Shown here piece after piece: positions 1 to 7,243 of a stretch of DNA of 12,200 nucleotides. The notes under the pieces are model-generated. The model made no database searches. It was not told where the DNA came from and saw nothing but the letters and a program-made list of their open reading frames with translations. Source of the stretch: an uncultured Lachnospiraceae bacterium (GTDB lineage Bacteria > Bacillota > Clostridia > Lachnospirales > Lachnospiraceae); the NCBI GenBank assembly GCA_934359535.1, contig CAKRLN010000048.1, positions 1-12,200 of the forward strand, read 5' to 3'. A program made the translations under genes and the position numbers. Position 1 is the first letter of the stretch. The number at the start of each line of letters is the position of its first letter.

Positions 1-3
1 AGC

Positions 4-37
4 GACACGTAGCGGAAGCGTGTCTTCGAAGATTTTT
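4..37 (+). terminator. Weak hairpin with T-run at the left edge, possible terminator of an upstream gene
   Basis: GACACG at 4-9 pairs with CGTGTC at 19-24, with a possible extra G-U pair and a loop of about 8 bases. A run of five T lies at 33-37, eight bases after the stem, which is further than in a normal intrinsic terminator. One frame reads three codons and then TAG at 10-12, so a tail of an upstream gene is possible but cannot be shown. It could instead be part of a dispersed intergenic repeat cut by the window edge. Confidence 0.25.
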
Positions 38-302
38 GTCACTTTGAACAATAAAATGTGAGTAAAAGAGAGTTTCGCAATTGTCTAAAAAATATCCATA
101 TAAAAAGGAATCTTCTTAAACTGGTACTTTGGTCACTGGAAATAATGTCCAGTTAAAAGATTAAAAAACAAGCTAATAATATTAAATTAAAGTAAAATAT
201 AACAAAAGTATTAAAGATAAATAAATGATAATTGACTTAATTTAATAATAAAAATATAATTAATTTAACAAAATATAAAATCTGCACCAGAAAGGAGGAT
301 GG
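38..302. other. AT-rich leader region without a gene
   Basis: No credible coding frame is visible here. The DNA is very rich in A and T, especially from about 150 to 290. It contains a short inverted repeat, ACTGGA (135-140) and TCCAGT (148-153) with a 7-base loop, which lies about 120 bases upstream of the mannanase transcription start and could be an operator. It also holds the mannanase promoter and ribosome binding site. Nothing else is recognisable. Confidence 0.5.
232..260 (+). promoter_or_regulatory. Sigma-A type promoter of the mannanase gene
   Basis: TTGACT (232-237) and a perfect TATAAT (255-260) are separated by exactly 17 bases. Transcription would start near 267, leaving a leader of about 36 bases before the GTG at 303, or about 78 bases before the ATG at 345. 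The flanking DNA is A/T-rich, as is usual for strong Firmicute promoters. The near-consensus boxes suggest either high basal activity or control by a repressor; no catabolite-responsive element was recognised. Confidence 0.7.
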
Positions 303-3300
303 GTGCAGAGACATAAAAAAATAAGGGATAAAGGAATTGGAAAAATGAGAAGGCTGAACAAACAGATGATTGCCATTACAATGGCAGCAATGATGATGAC
401 GTCGGTCATTCCGCAGGGGAGCTTTTCGTTAAAGGCAGAAACAGTAATGGCGGCAGAAAGTGGCGCAGTATATGAAGGAACAGAGGCAAAGAGTACTTCG
501 GTTGATTTCTCTGGTCTGACCGCAGAAGACTGGGATAACAAAGGGAATGTTACCTATGCGTATACGAATGATGTGGAGCGCATGGCAGAGAGTAATTTTA
601 AGTTAAATGCGCGGGTTAAGATTAGCAGTGATGCATATAAGACACTGGAGGCAGATGGAAGCTATATCAAGCTTCAGGGTGTTGTAAAGCTTGGAGATAA
701 CTGGACATACACAACGGGTGACAGCTGGCCATATCTTGACAAGAATGCATTTACCGAAGGGGAAGATGGCAATTATTATGCCAATGCGACGGTAGATTTC
801 AATGACAAGAATGCAGACAAGCTGATGGAGATCGACTTTGAGATTGTTGGTGTTGGCTTTGCCGGAGACATCACCTTCGATCAGGTATCGGTTGAGAATA
901 AGATTGAGAAAGCACCGGAGCTTGAAGAGCGTGATCCAAGTACACTTTCTGATTTTTCAGATGAGGCACAGGCAAAGAGCTGGAGCGGTGAGACCGGATA
1001 CCAGTATTACCATGGCGGAGATGCAAATGCAGCACCGGATGTGGCATATGATGCAGACAGACAGGCATTAAAGGTCAGCCTTGACTATACGAAAAACAGC
1101 GGTGACAGCTGGAGCGAAGCGAAGGTAAAATACACCGCAGCAGAGGATGGAGATGATATTGCAAACTATAACCAGATCAGCGTGGATCTGATTTATCCGT
1201 CATCCGGCACAAACATTGGCAAGATGAAATTCTTCTCCGAGGGCATTATCAATAAGGATACCCAGATTGATACCACAGAAGCAGAGGATCTTGGGGACGG
1301 CTATCAGAAGGTGACTGTAACGATGTCATTTTCTCCGACAAGTGAGCCGCTTAAGGATCTGACGCTTGGAATCATCGGATGTAACAGCAGTTTTAAAGGG
1401 GATATTTATCTGGATAATCTGGTATTATCCCAGAAGGATGAAACGGCAGATTACACGAAGATCACAGAGACTGTACGGGAAACTGGTGCGCAGGCAGACC
1501 TTACAAAGAAAGCGGATCAGCTTATACTTGCAGATTCCAAGGCAGCAGGCAGTGCCGTAGCACTTGCCGCTTATTTAAACGGATTAAAGAATAGTAACCA
1601 GGTACTTTTCGGACACCAGAATGACGTTTCCAAATCGGTAAATCCACAGGCAGAGCTTGGTGATGTCTATGATGTGACAGGCTCCGTCAGCGGCGTATTT
1701 GGAATTGATTCCCTTGGACTGACCGGCTCGGAGGCAGGCGGCGAGAATGCAGCCGATGCACTGGAAAAATCCATCGCATACAGTAAGAAAGCGGCAGAAA
1801 ATGGCGCGATCGTAACACTTTCTACCCATATGCCGAACTTTACGAATGAGAAGATCAAAAAGATTGTGGCAGACGATGGAACGGTTTCCTATGATTTTTA
1901 CAATTGTGACTTTACTGAGGCAAAGGATGTGAGCGGTGACTGTGTTAAGCAGATTCTTCCGGGCGGTGATTACAATGAAGTATTTACTGCATACTTAGAC
2001 ATTATTGCAGAGTATGCAGCTGCATTGCAGGATGAGGATATTCCGGTTATTTTCCGTCCGTTCCATGAGAATACCGGCTCCTGGTTCTGGTGGGGTTCGA
2101 TGAACTCAGAAGAAAGCTATAAGAGCCTGTACCGTTACACAAGAGATTACTTAGAATCCCAGGGCGTCCACAATATGCTCTATGTGTACTCTCCAAACGG
2201 ACCGATTACCTCAGAGGACGATTATCTGATAAGATATCCGGGCGATGAGTACGTTGATATTCTGGCATTTGACTACTACGATGATTACAATACTTATCCG
2301 GCAGAATCCGATGGTTCCTATTTTGAGCATCTGGATAAAACCTGTCAGGTTGTTACCTCACTTGCCGAGAAGCATAACAAGCTTTCCGCAATTTCCGAGT
2401 GTGGCGTGCGTGTCATGAAAAAGGATGGCTCCGATAACGAGGGACTTCTCGTAAAGGGCAATCCGGTTGCTGAAGAAAAAACGGATAAAAACTGGTATCA
2501 GACGGTCAGTGAAATTGCAAAGAAGAATGCTATGCCTTATTACCTTGTATGGGCAAACTTCGGAGACACGAACTTCTATGTACCATACAAATACAACAAC
2601 GAATATGGTCAGGAGATGATCAATGATTTCATCAGATACTACAATGATGACAGCTCGATCTTCGGTGATGGAACGAATTTCTATCAGAACCTTGATTCAT
2701 TGGGTGGTGCAGAAGTAACCGGCTATGACAATGCATGTGGCTACATGACAAGCACATTTGACAGTGATACAATAAAAGAGGGTAGAACCCTTCAGGCATA
2801 TGTAAAGAATGCAACGTCTGTTGCGTTTCAGATAACGAATACCCAGACTGGAAAAGAGCTTACATTAACTGCAAAGGAAGCAGAGACAAGGGGGCGGGCA
2901 GCAGGCGGTGCGAAGCTATACGAGGCAGAGCTTACCGCAGAGGATATTGCACAGCTTGGAGCTACGGATGTCGCAGCGATCAGCCTTATTGCAGACGGAA
3001 CTGTGATTTCTACGATCCAGAATGTCAGCCTTGGAAAAGAGAAGGACAAAGCTCCAGCAAATCTATTCGAAGACTTTGATTATTATTCTGGAAGTGACGG
3101 CTTATTATCAGCTTCCTATACCAGCAATTCCGCAGCGGGATGTTCCTCTTCCTTCACATTAGATAAGGACAATAAAGTAAATGGAGCATTTGGTGGAGCA
3201 TTCCACTACAGCCTTTATACAACTGGAAGCGAGGTATGGACCGGTCAGGTTAAATCGGGACTTACCGCAAATGATTTCTCGGATTATAACGCGCTTTCCA

Positions 3301-4019
3301 TGTGGGTAAAACCGGATGGAAACGGACAGAAGCTTGTGGTACAGGTAACCGATGGTTCAGGTGAAGAGTTTGAGGTATATCTGACGAATTTCGTAAAAGG
3401 AAACGAGGCACAGTTTGTGACGATCCCATTTTCTGCATTCAAAGGAAAACAGGGTGGAACACTCGATGCTTCTAATATTACAAAGTTCGCAATCTGGTGC
3501 AACTCCTTCCCGGCTGGAGAGGCAACCGACATTGACTCCGTGATCTATTTCGATGCAATCAGAGCGGTTTCCATTACGGAGGATGAGCTTGCAAAAGTTA
3601 ACGAGGACGGACTGATTATTACAGGTGAAGCAATCGGAACTCCGACACTTGATACTTCAACACCAGACCCGGCACCGACACCAGATCCAGTACCAACACC
3701 AGACCCAGTACCAACACCAGATCCAGTACCAACACCAGACCCAGTGCCGACACCAGATCCAGTGCCGACACCAGATCCAGCACCAACACCAGACCCAGTG
3801 CCAACACCAGGACAGACTGTGAAGGTAGATACGAATTCAGGTGCAGAAAAGACCACAGGAACAAAAGAAACGACTGCTCCGGCTGCAAAGACAAAGGCAC
3901 CGGATACAGGAGATGCTTCTAGTCCTGCAATTCCATTTGCTGCAGCGTTGCTTGGAATTGGCCTGGCAGGTTTTTCTGCAAAACGCAAAAAATTAAATCA
4001 TGATGAAACAGCCCGTTAA
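303..4019 (+). CDS. Cell-wall-anchored multi-modular GH26 endo-beta-1,4-mannanase
   Basis: This protein hydrolyses beta-mannan outside the cell. The signal peptide begins at about residue 15 (MRRLNKQ, hydrophobic core, Ala-rich cleavage zone near 45-51). Two beta-rich modules follow, about 65-201 and 212-380, both ending in a GDI-x-x-D motif; the second resembles CBM27. GH26 spans about 410-785. Its acid/base is probably E589 (in FHEN, followed by a Trp-rich stretch) and its nucleophile E699 (in SECG). A spacer domain (about 795-915), a CBM23-like module (about 918-1090), eight PTPDPV-type repeats (about 1120-1169), APDTG at 1199-1203, a hydrophobic segment and a KRKK tail complete it. The start is uncertain: GTG 303 lies 4 bases after AGGAGG (293-298), while in-frame ATG 345 has a weaker AAGGA (331-335) but gives a more usual signal peptide. 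The gene is monocistronic, with no transporter or glycosidase beside it. GH26 assignment is firm; the CBM family labels are less so. Confidence 0.92.
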   Translation: MQRHKKIRDKGIGKMRRLNKQMIAITMAAMMMTSVIPQGSFSLKAETVMAAESGAVYEGTEAKSTSVDFSGLTAEDWDNKGNVTYAYTNDVERMAESNFKLNARVKISSDAYKTLEADGSYIKLQGVVKLGDNWTYTTGDSWPYLDKNAFTEGEDGNYYANATVDFNDKNADKLMEIDFEIVGVGFAGDITFDQVSVENKIEKAPELEERDPSTLSDFSDEAQAKSWSGETGYQYYHGGDANAAPDVAYDADRQALKVSLDYTKNSGDSWSEAKVKYTAAEDGDDIANYNQISVDLIYPSSGTNIGKMKFFSEGIINKDTQIDTTEAEDLGDGYQKVTVTMSFSPTSEPLKDLTLGIIGCNSSFKGDIYLDNLVLSQKDETADYTKITETVRETGAQADLTKKADQLILADSKAAGSAVALAAYLNGLKNSNQVLFGHQNDVSKSVNPQAELGDVYDVTGSVSGVFGIDSLGLTGSEAGGENAADALEKSIAYSKKAAENGAIVTLSTHMPNFTNEKIKKIVADDGTVSYDFYNCDFTEAKDVSGDCVKQILPGGDYNEVFTAYLDIIAEYAAALQDEDIPVIFRPFHENTGSWFWWGSMNSEESYKSLYRYTRDYLESQGVHNMLYVYSPNGPITSEDDYLIRYPGDEYVDILAFDYYDDYNTYPAESDGSYFEHLDKTCQVVTSLAEKHNKLSAISECGVRVMKKDGSDNEGLLVKGNPVAEEKTDKNWYQTVSEIAKKNAMPYYLVWANFGDTNFYVPYKYNNEYGQEMINDFIRYYNDDSSIFGDGTNFYQNLDSLGGAEVTGYDNACGYMTSTFDSDTIKEGRTLQAYVKNATSVAFQITNTQTGKELTLTAKEAETRGRAAGGAKLYEAELTAEDIAQLGATDVAAISLIADGTVISTIQNVSLGKEKDKAPANLFEDFDYYSGSDGLLSASYTSNSAAGCSSSFTLDKDNKVNGAFGGAFHYSLYTTGSEVWTGQVKSGLTANDFSDYNALSMWVKPDGNGQKLVVQVTDGSGEEFEVYLTNFVKGNEAQFVTIPFSAFKGKQGGTLDASNITKFAIWCNSFPAGEATDIDSVIYFDAIRAVSITEDELAKVNEDGLIITGEAIGTPTLDTSTPDPAPTPDPVPTPDPVPTPDPVPTPDPVPTPDPVPTPDPAPTPDPVPTPGQTVKVDTNSGAEKTTGTKETTAPAAKTKAPDTGDASSPAIPFAAALLGIGLAGFSAKRKKLNHDETAR
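3660..3809 (+). repeat. In-gene tandem repeat of 18 bp encoding a Pro-Thr-Asp wall-spanning linker
   Basis: Eight copies of an 18-base unit plus a partial one encode TPDPVP or TPDPAP. The DNA copies differ mainly at third codon positions (CCA/CCG, GAC/GAT) and at the Val/Ala codon. The stretch sits between the C-terminal binding module and the sorting signal, where rigid Pro-rich linkers commonly carry surface proteins through the peptidoglycan. All copies keep frame. Unit number could vary between strains by slippage. Confidence 0.9.
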
Positions 4020-4054
4020 TTAATCATAACGGCTCTGATTCATAAAATTTCCCC

Positions 4055-4097
4055 AATGCCCTGCAAGTATGAGTAATCATAGATGCAGGGCATTTTT
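4055..4097 (+). terminator. Intrinsic terminator of the mannanase gene
   Basis: ATGCCCTGCA (4056-4065) pairs perfectly with TGCAGGGCAT (4084-4093), followed by a T-run at 4093-4097. Within the 18-base loop a second small stem, ATGA (4069-4072) with TCAT (4077-4080), can stack on the first. It begins 36 bases after the mannanase stop codon and faces the minus-strand pdx terminator. Confidence 0.85.
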
Positions 4098-4114
4098 CTA
4101 TGAAATACTGATAT

Positions 4115-4153
4115 AAAAAAGCTGCGGAATCCACAGAAGGGGAAGTCCGCAGC
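4115..4153 (-). terminator. Intrinsic terminator of the pdxS-pdxT operon
   Basis: GCTGCGGA (4121-4128) pairs with TCCGCAGC (4146-4153). Six A at 4115-4120 on the plus strand become a U-run after the hairpin in the minus-strand transcript. It begins 7 bases after the pdxT stop codon. Together with the plus-strand hairpin at 4055-4097 it insulates two convergent transcripts. Confidence 0.82.
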
Positions 4154-4160
4154 AGTCAGA

Positions 4161-4727
4161 TTATGCCTGGATTAAGGAAAGAAAATAGTTATGGAGCCGC
4201 AGATCGTCATCTAATTCCGGGTGGAAGGAGAGGGCGATCTGATTTTTATATTGTACGGCTACAATGTGGTCATCGACAGTAGCAAGAACCTTTACGCCAT
4301 CTTCTGTGGATTTTACAAAAGGCGCGCGGATAAAGGTCATCGGGATTTCACCGATTCCGTCAAGGACTGCTTTCGTATGGAAGCTTCCAAGCTGTCTTCC
4401 GTAGGCGTTTCTCCTTACGCAGACTGGAAGTGTGGCAAGATGTGTGGTTGGATCACCGTCTAATTCCTTTGCAAGAAGGATCATGCCGGCACAGGTGGCA
4501 AGCACCGGCATGCCGCGAAGAATTTGTGACTGGATTGTATCAAACATGCCAAGCTCCCGTAAGAGCTTTCCCTGGACGGTGCTTTCACCGCCCGGAAGGA
4601 TCAGTCCGTCATAGGAGGAGTCAAGATCTTCAGCTTTTCGAAGCTCTACATAGGAGATGCCGAGTGCATCAAGCATTTTCTCATGCTCAAGAAAAGCCCC
4701 CTGGACTGCAAGTATGCCAATCTTCAT
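4161..4727 (-). CDS. pdxT: Pyridoxal 5'-phosphate synthase glutaminase subunit PdxT
   Basis: PdxT hydrolyses glutamine and passes ammonia to PdxS in the cytosolic PLP synthase complex of the DXP-independent vitamin B6 pathway. The 188-residue length is normal for the family. Class-I-type glutaminase features are all visible: the GGES(T) loop at about 47-50, the nucleophile C79 in ATCAG, and the H169/E171 pair in SFHPE completing the triad. The opening [10 protein letters not shown] is typical of the family. Its ATG overlaps the pdxS stop codon by one base (TAATG on the minus strand), indicating translational coupling and matched subunit synthesis. The hairpin just downstream ends the operon. 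No damage or unusual residues are seen. Confidence 0.97.
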   Translation of the reverse strand: MKIGILAVQGAFLEHEKMLDALGISYVELRKAEDLDSSYDGLILPGGESTVQGKLLRELGMFDTIQSQILRGMPVLATCAGMILLAKELDGDPTTHLATLPVCVRRNAYGRQLGSFHTKAVLDGIGEIPMTFIRAPFVKSTEDGVKVLATVDDHIVAVQYKNQIALSFHPELDDDLRLHNYFLSLIQA

Positions 4728-5605
4728 TAGATGCCCCTTTCTGCCATGATCAGGGAAATTTCCTGTTCATTGATTCCGACCATTGCTTCACCAAGATCCT
4801 CGGATAATTTTGCGATCATGTCAGCATCGGTATAGTTTGTTACAGATTTCACGATGGCATTGGCACGTTTTTCCGGGTTGCCGGATTTGAAAATTCCAGA
4901 GCCTACGAATACACCCTCTGCACCAAGCTGCATCATAAGAGCAGCGTCAGCAGGCGTTGCAACGCCACCGGCAGCAAAGTTTACAACTGGAAGCTTTCCG
5001 TTTGTGTGAACGTATTCGACAAGCTCATAAGGAACCTGAAGCTGTTTTGCCGCTTCGAATAATTCATCCTCGCGCATGCTGGTAAGGCGTGCAATTTCGC
5101 TGTTCATTTTACGCATATGGCGGACAGCCTGAACAACATCTCCGGTTCCCGGCTCACCCTTGGTACGGATCATGGAAGCACCCTCGTTAATTCTGCGCAG
5201 TGCCTCGCCGAGATCCTTTGCACCGCAGACGAAAGGAACCTTGAAATCCCGCTTATTGATATGGTAAACATCATCGGCAGGAGAAAGTACTTCACTTTCA
5301 TCAATGTAATCGATCTCGATACTCTGTAAGATCTGTGCTTCTACAAAATGTCCGATACGGCATTTCGCCATAACCGGGATGGATACAGCATCCTGGATTC
5401 CCTTGATCATCTTTGGATCGCTCATTCTTGAAACACCGCCGGCAGCACGGATGTCCGCAGGGATACGCTCAAGCGCCATAACAGCACATGCGCCCGCTGC
5501 CTCTGCGATCTTTGCCTGCTCCGGTGTCGTAACATCCATGATGACACCGCCCTTTAACATCTGCGCAAGCTGTTTATTTAACTGATATCTTTCTGTATTT
5601 CCCAT
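4727..5605 (-). CDS. pdxS: Pyridoxal 5'-phosphate synthase lyase subunit PdxS
   Basis: PdxS condenses ribose 5-phosphate, glyceraldehyde 3-phosphate and PdxT-derived ammonia into PLP. The 292-residue length matches the family. The expected (beta/alpha)8 barrel residues are present: D24 in VIMDV, the Schiff-base lysine K81 in MAKCR, and the second lysine K149 in RTKGEPGTG. The ATG is chosen because AGGAGG (5619-5614 on the minus strand) lies 8 bases upstream and the opening [10 protein letters not shown] is family-like. It is the first gene of a two-gene operon with pdxT and is divergent from the MocR-type regulator at 5792, the arrangement known for PdxR-controlled pdxST loci. It is intact and its identification is near certain. 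Confidence 0.98.
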   Translation of the reverse strand: MGNTERYQLNKQLAQMLKGGVIMDVTTPEQAKIAEAAGACAVMALERIPADIRAAGGVSRMSDPKMIKGIQDAVSIPVMAKCRIGHFVEAQILQSIEIDYIDESEVLSPADDVYHINKRDFKVPFVCGAKDLGEALRRINEGASMIRTKGEPGTGDVVQAVRHMRKMNSEIARLTSMREDELFEAAKQLQVPYELVEYVHTNGKLPVVNFAAGGVATPADAALMMQLGAEGVFVGSGIFKSGNPEKRANAIVKSVTNYTDADMIAKLSEDLGEAMVGINEQEISLIMAERGI

Positions 5606-5631
5606 TTCTGGTTCCTCCTATGATATTTAAT

Positions 5632-5660
5632 ATTTTACGATTGAAAAATTGGCCGCGAAA
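5632..5660 (-). promoter_or_regulatory. Candidate activator-dependent promoter of pdxST
   Basis: On the minus strand TAAAAT (5637-5632) could be the -10 box, with TTTCGC (5660-5655) as a very poor -35 box 17 bases away. Transcription would then start near 5625, just before the ribosome binding site. A poor -35 box fits activation by a regulator bound at the upstream TGGAC repeats (5699-5746). A perfect TATAAT also occurs on the minus strand at 5718-5713, without a good -35 box, and could be the true promoter instead. Confidence 0.3.
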
Positions 5661-5698
5661 CTTGCAAAGAGTAAATTCCGTGATTTTAAGGTTTACAG

Positions 5699-5746
5699 TG
5701 GACCTGGGTAAGATTATAATGGACTTGTGACCTTGGATAAATGGTC
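5699..5746 (+). promoter_or_regulatory. Three phased TGGAC-like direct repeats, candidate PdxR operator
   Basis: TGGACCTG (5699-5706), TGGACTTG (5720-5727) and a shorter TGGTC (5742-5746) lie in the same orientation, with starts 21 and 22 bases apart, about two DNA turns. MocR-type regulators bind direct repeats as dimers, and the reported PdxR site in Corynebacterium contains a similar GTGGWC core. The third copy falls inside the presumed pdxR promoter, which would allow autorepression, while the array lies upstream of the likely pdxS promoter, which would allow activation. Confidence 0.5.
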
Positions 5747-5760
5747 AAAATAAATATATT
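5733..5760 (+). promoter_or_regulatory. Candidate promoter of the PdxR-like gene
   Basis: TTGGAT (5733-5738) and TATATT (5755-5760) are separated by 16 bases, giving a start near 5767 and a leader of about 25 bases. GGAG at 5777-5780 lies 11 bases before the ATG and is a weak ribosome binding site. The third TGGTC repeat sits between the two boxes. Confidence 0.4.
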
Positions 5761-5791
5761 CAGTAAGACCAGATTTGGAGATTAAAACGAA

Positions 5792-7243
5792 ATGCTGACA
5801 TACAGTTTTGAAAAGATAGGGTCAGATTCCCTGTATGAATACTTATATAAATGTATCCGCGATGACATTCTTGCAGGAAATATTACGGCTGGGACAAGGC
5901 TCCCATCGAAGCGTACCTTTGCAAAAAATCTGGGTATAAGCGTGATCACGGTGGAAGGTGCCTACGAGCAGCTCCGGGCGGAGGGATATATTTATTCAAT
6001 CGCAAAAAAAGGATTTTATGTATCCGATTTAAAATACACCGGCGGTATTTTTACAGTACCGCGGGAGAAAAGCCACAGGGAGGAGCTTTCAAAGAAAGCG
6101 CTTCCGGTTTCAAAAGAAGGCGGCTTTCTTGCAGATTTTTCAAGTAATCAGACAGACAGCGATATTTTTCCATTTACGATCTGGACGAGGACGATCCGTG
6201 AGGTGTTAAGCGACAGCAGAATCGAGCTTATGACCAATTCTCCGTGCGGAGGGATTTTAGAGCTTCGGACAGCAATTGCTTCCTATTTAAAAGACTTCCG
6301 AGGGATGGATGTAAGTCCGGGGCAGGTGATCGTTGGTGCCGGAACGGAATATCTGTATGGACTTCTTATACAGCTGCTTGGAAATGGAAGAATCTATGCA
6401 GTGGAGAATCCTGGCTATCTGAAGATTGGGAAGGTATATGAGAGCATGCAGGTGGCATGCCGGTATGTGGATTTAGATGCTGACGGGATTTCGGTGGAGC
6501 AATTAGAAGCATCGGAAGCGGACATTGTACATATTTCCCCATCCCATCATTTCCCGACCGGAATCGTCATGCCAATCAGCAGGCGCTATGAGCTTTTGGG
6601 CTGGGCTGCAAAGAAAAAGGAGCGTTATATTATTGAAGACGATTATGACAGTGAGCTGCGTCTGACCGGAAAGCCGGTTCCGACATTGCAGAGCATTGAT
6701 GTATCCGGTAAGGTGATCTATATGAATACCTTTTCGAAAACACTTGCATCGACCGTGCGAATCAGCTATATGGTGCTGCCGAAGCAGCTTGCCGACCGGT
6801 TTTATGAGAGGCTGTCCTTCTATTCCTGTACGGTGTCGAACTTTGAACAGTACACGCTTGCGCATTTTATTGAAAATGGGAGCTTTGAGAAGCACATTAA
6901 CCGTCTGCGCAACTATTATCAGAACAAACGGGATGAAATCCTTTCGGCATTCCGGCAGAGCGGGCTTACGGAGTGCATCAGTATTTCGGGGGAAGAGACC
7001 GGAATGCATTTTCTGATGCAGGTACACGCGAAAAAGAAGGAAGATGAGCTGATTAAAGAAGCAAGGGCGAAGGGAATCCGGCTTGTTCCGGTATCCGATT
7101 ACTGCCATGCGGGAAGCGGCAGTGTATTTGAGGAAAATACCTTTGTCATGAATTATGCGTCGGTGGATGTAGACAAAATCGGACAGATCGTCTCGATCTT
7201 AGAGCGTATGATCCGGGAAAAAAGGGGGAACAGCAGAGCATGA
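5792..7243 (+). CDS. pdxR: MocR/GntR-family PLP-dependent transcriptional regulator, probably PdxR
   Basis: The 483-residue protein fuses an N-terminal GntR-type winged helix (about residues 10-78, with RLPSKRTFAKNLGIS and the following recognition helix) to a class-I aminotransferase-like domain (about 110-475). The likely PLP lysine is K316 in TFSKTL, and the cofactor-ring aspartate and tyrosine lie in DDYD (283-286). Family knowledge: PdxR senses PLP and controls pdxST, usually activating synthesis when PLP is low. Divergence from pdxS and the phased repeats in the spacer support that role here over other MocR roles such as GabR (GABA) or TauR. The start has a weak ribosome binding site but the opening MLTYSFEKIG is typical. 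Its stop overlaps the next LysR gene by 4 bases (ATGA). No break is seen. Confidence 0.88.
   Translation: MLTYSFEKIGSDSLYEYLYKCIRDDILAGNITAGTRLPSKRTFAKNLGISVITVEGAYEQLRAEGYIYSIAKKGFYVSDLKYTGGIFTVPREKSHREELSKKALPVSKEGGFLADFSSNQTDSDIFPFTIWTRTIREVLSDSRIELMTNSPCGGILELRTAIASYLKDFRGMDVSPGQVIVGAGTEYLYGLLIQLLGNGRIYAVENPGYLKIGKVYESMQVACRYVDLDADGISVEQLEASEADIVHISPSHHFPTGIVMPISRRYELLGWAAKKKERYIIEDDYDSELRLTGKPVPTLQSIDVSGKVIYMNTFSKTLASTVRISYMVLPKQLADRFYERLSFYSCTVSNFEQYTLAHFIENGSFEKHINRLRNYYQNKRDEILSAFRQSGLTECISISGEETGMHFLMQVHAKKKEDELIKEARAKGIRLVPVSDYCHAGSGSVFEENTFVMNYASVDVDKIGQIVSILERMIREKRGNSRA

Noticed and set aside
135..153. ACTGGA-N7-TCCAGT inverted repeat as an operator
   Set aside because: Six-base arms in AT-rich DNA about 120 bases from the promoter are too weak to call as a regulator site without conservation data; noted only in the leader description.
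299..316. ATG GGT GCA GAG ACA TAA as a leader peptide for the mannanase
   Set aside because: The ATG directly abuts AGGAGG with no spacer, so it is unlikely to be used for initiation.
3660..3809. Short regularly spaced repeats resembling a CRISPR array
   Set aside because: The units are contiguous 18-mers without spacers, in frame within the mannanase gene, and vary mostly at third codon positions.
3545..3988. A 147-codon minus-strand frame with Gly-Ser-Val repeats
   Set aside because: It is the antisense image of the PTPDPV repeat and sorting region; low-complexity repeats keep several frames open, and there is no ribosome binding site or family resemblance.
4430..4807. A 125-codon plus-strand frame across the pdxT-pdxS junction
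   Set aside because: It is antisense to two intact catalytic genes whose active-site residues are all present, and its translation resembles no family.
5606..5791. A riboswitch before pdxS
   Set aside because: No extended conserved stem pattern or attenuator hairpin is visible, and the region is better explained by the protein operator repeats.
6503..7108. A 201-codon minus-strand frame inside the PdxR-like gene
   Set aside because: The plus-strand protein has full family motifs through the region; the antisense translation has no recognisable domain and no upstream ribosome binding site.
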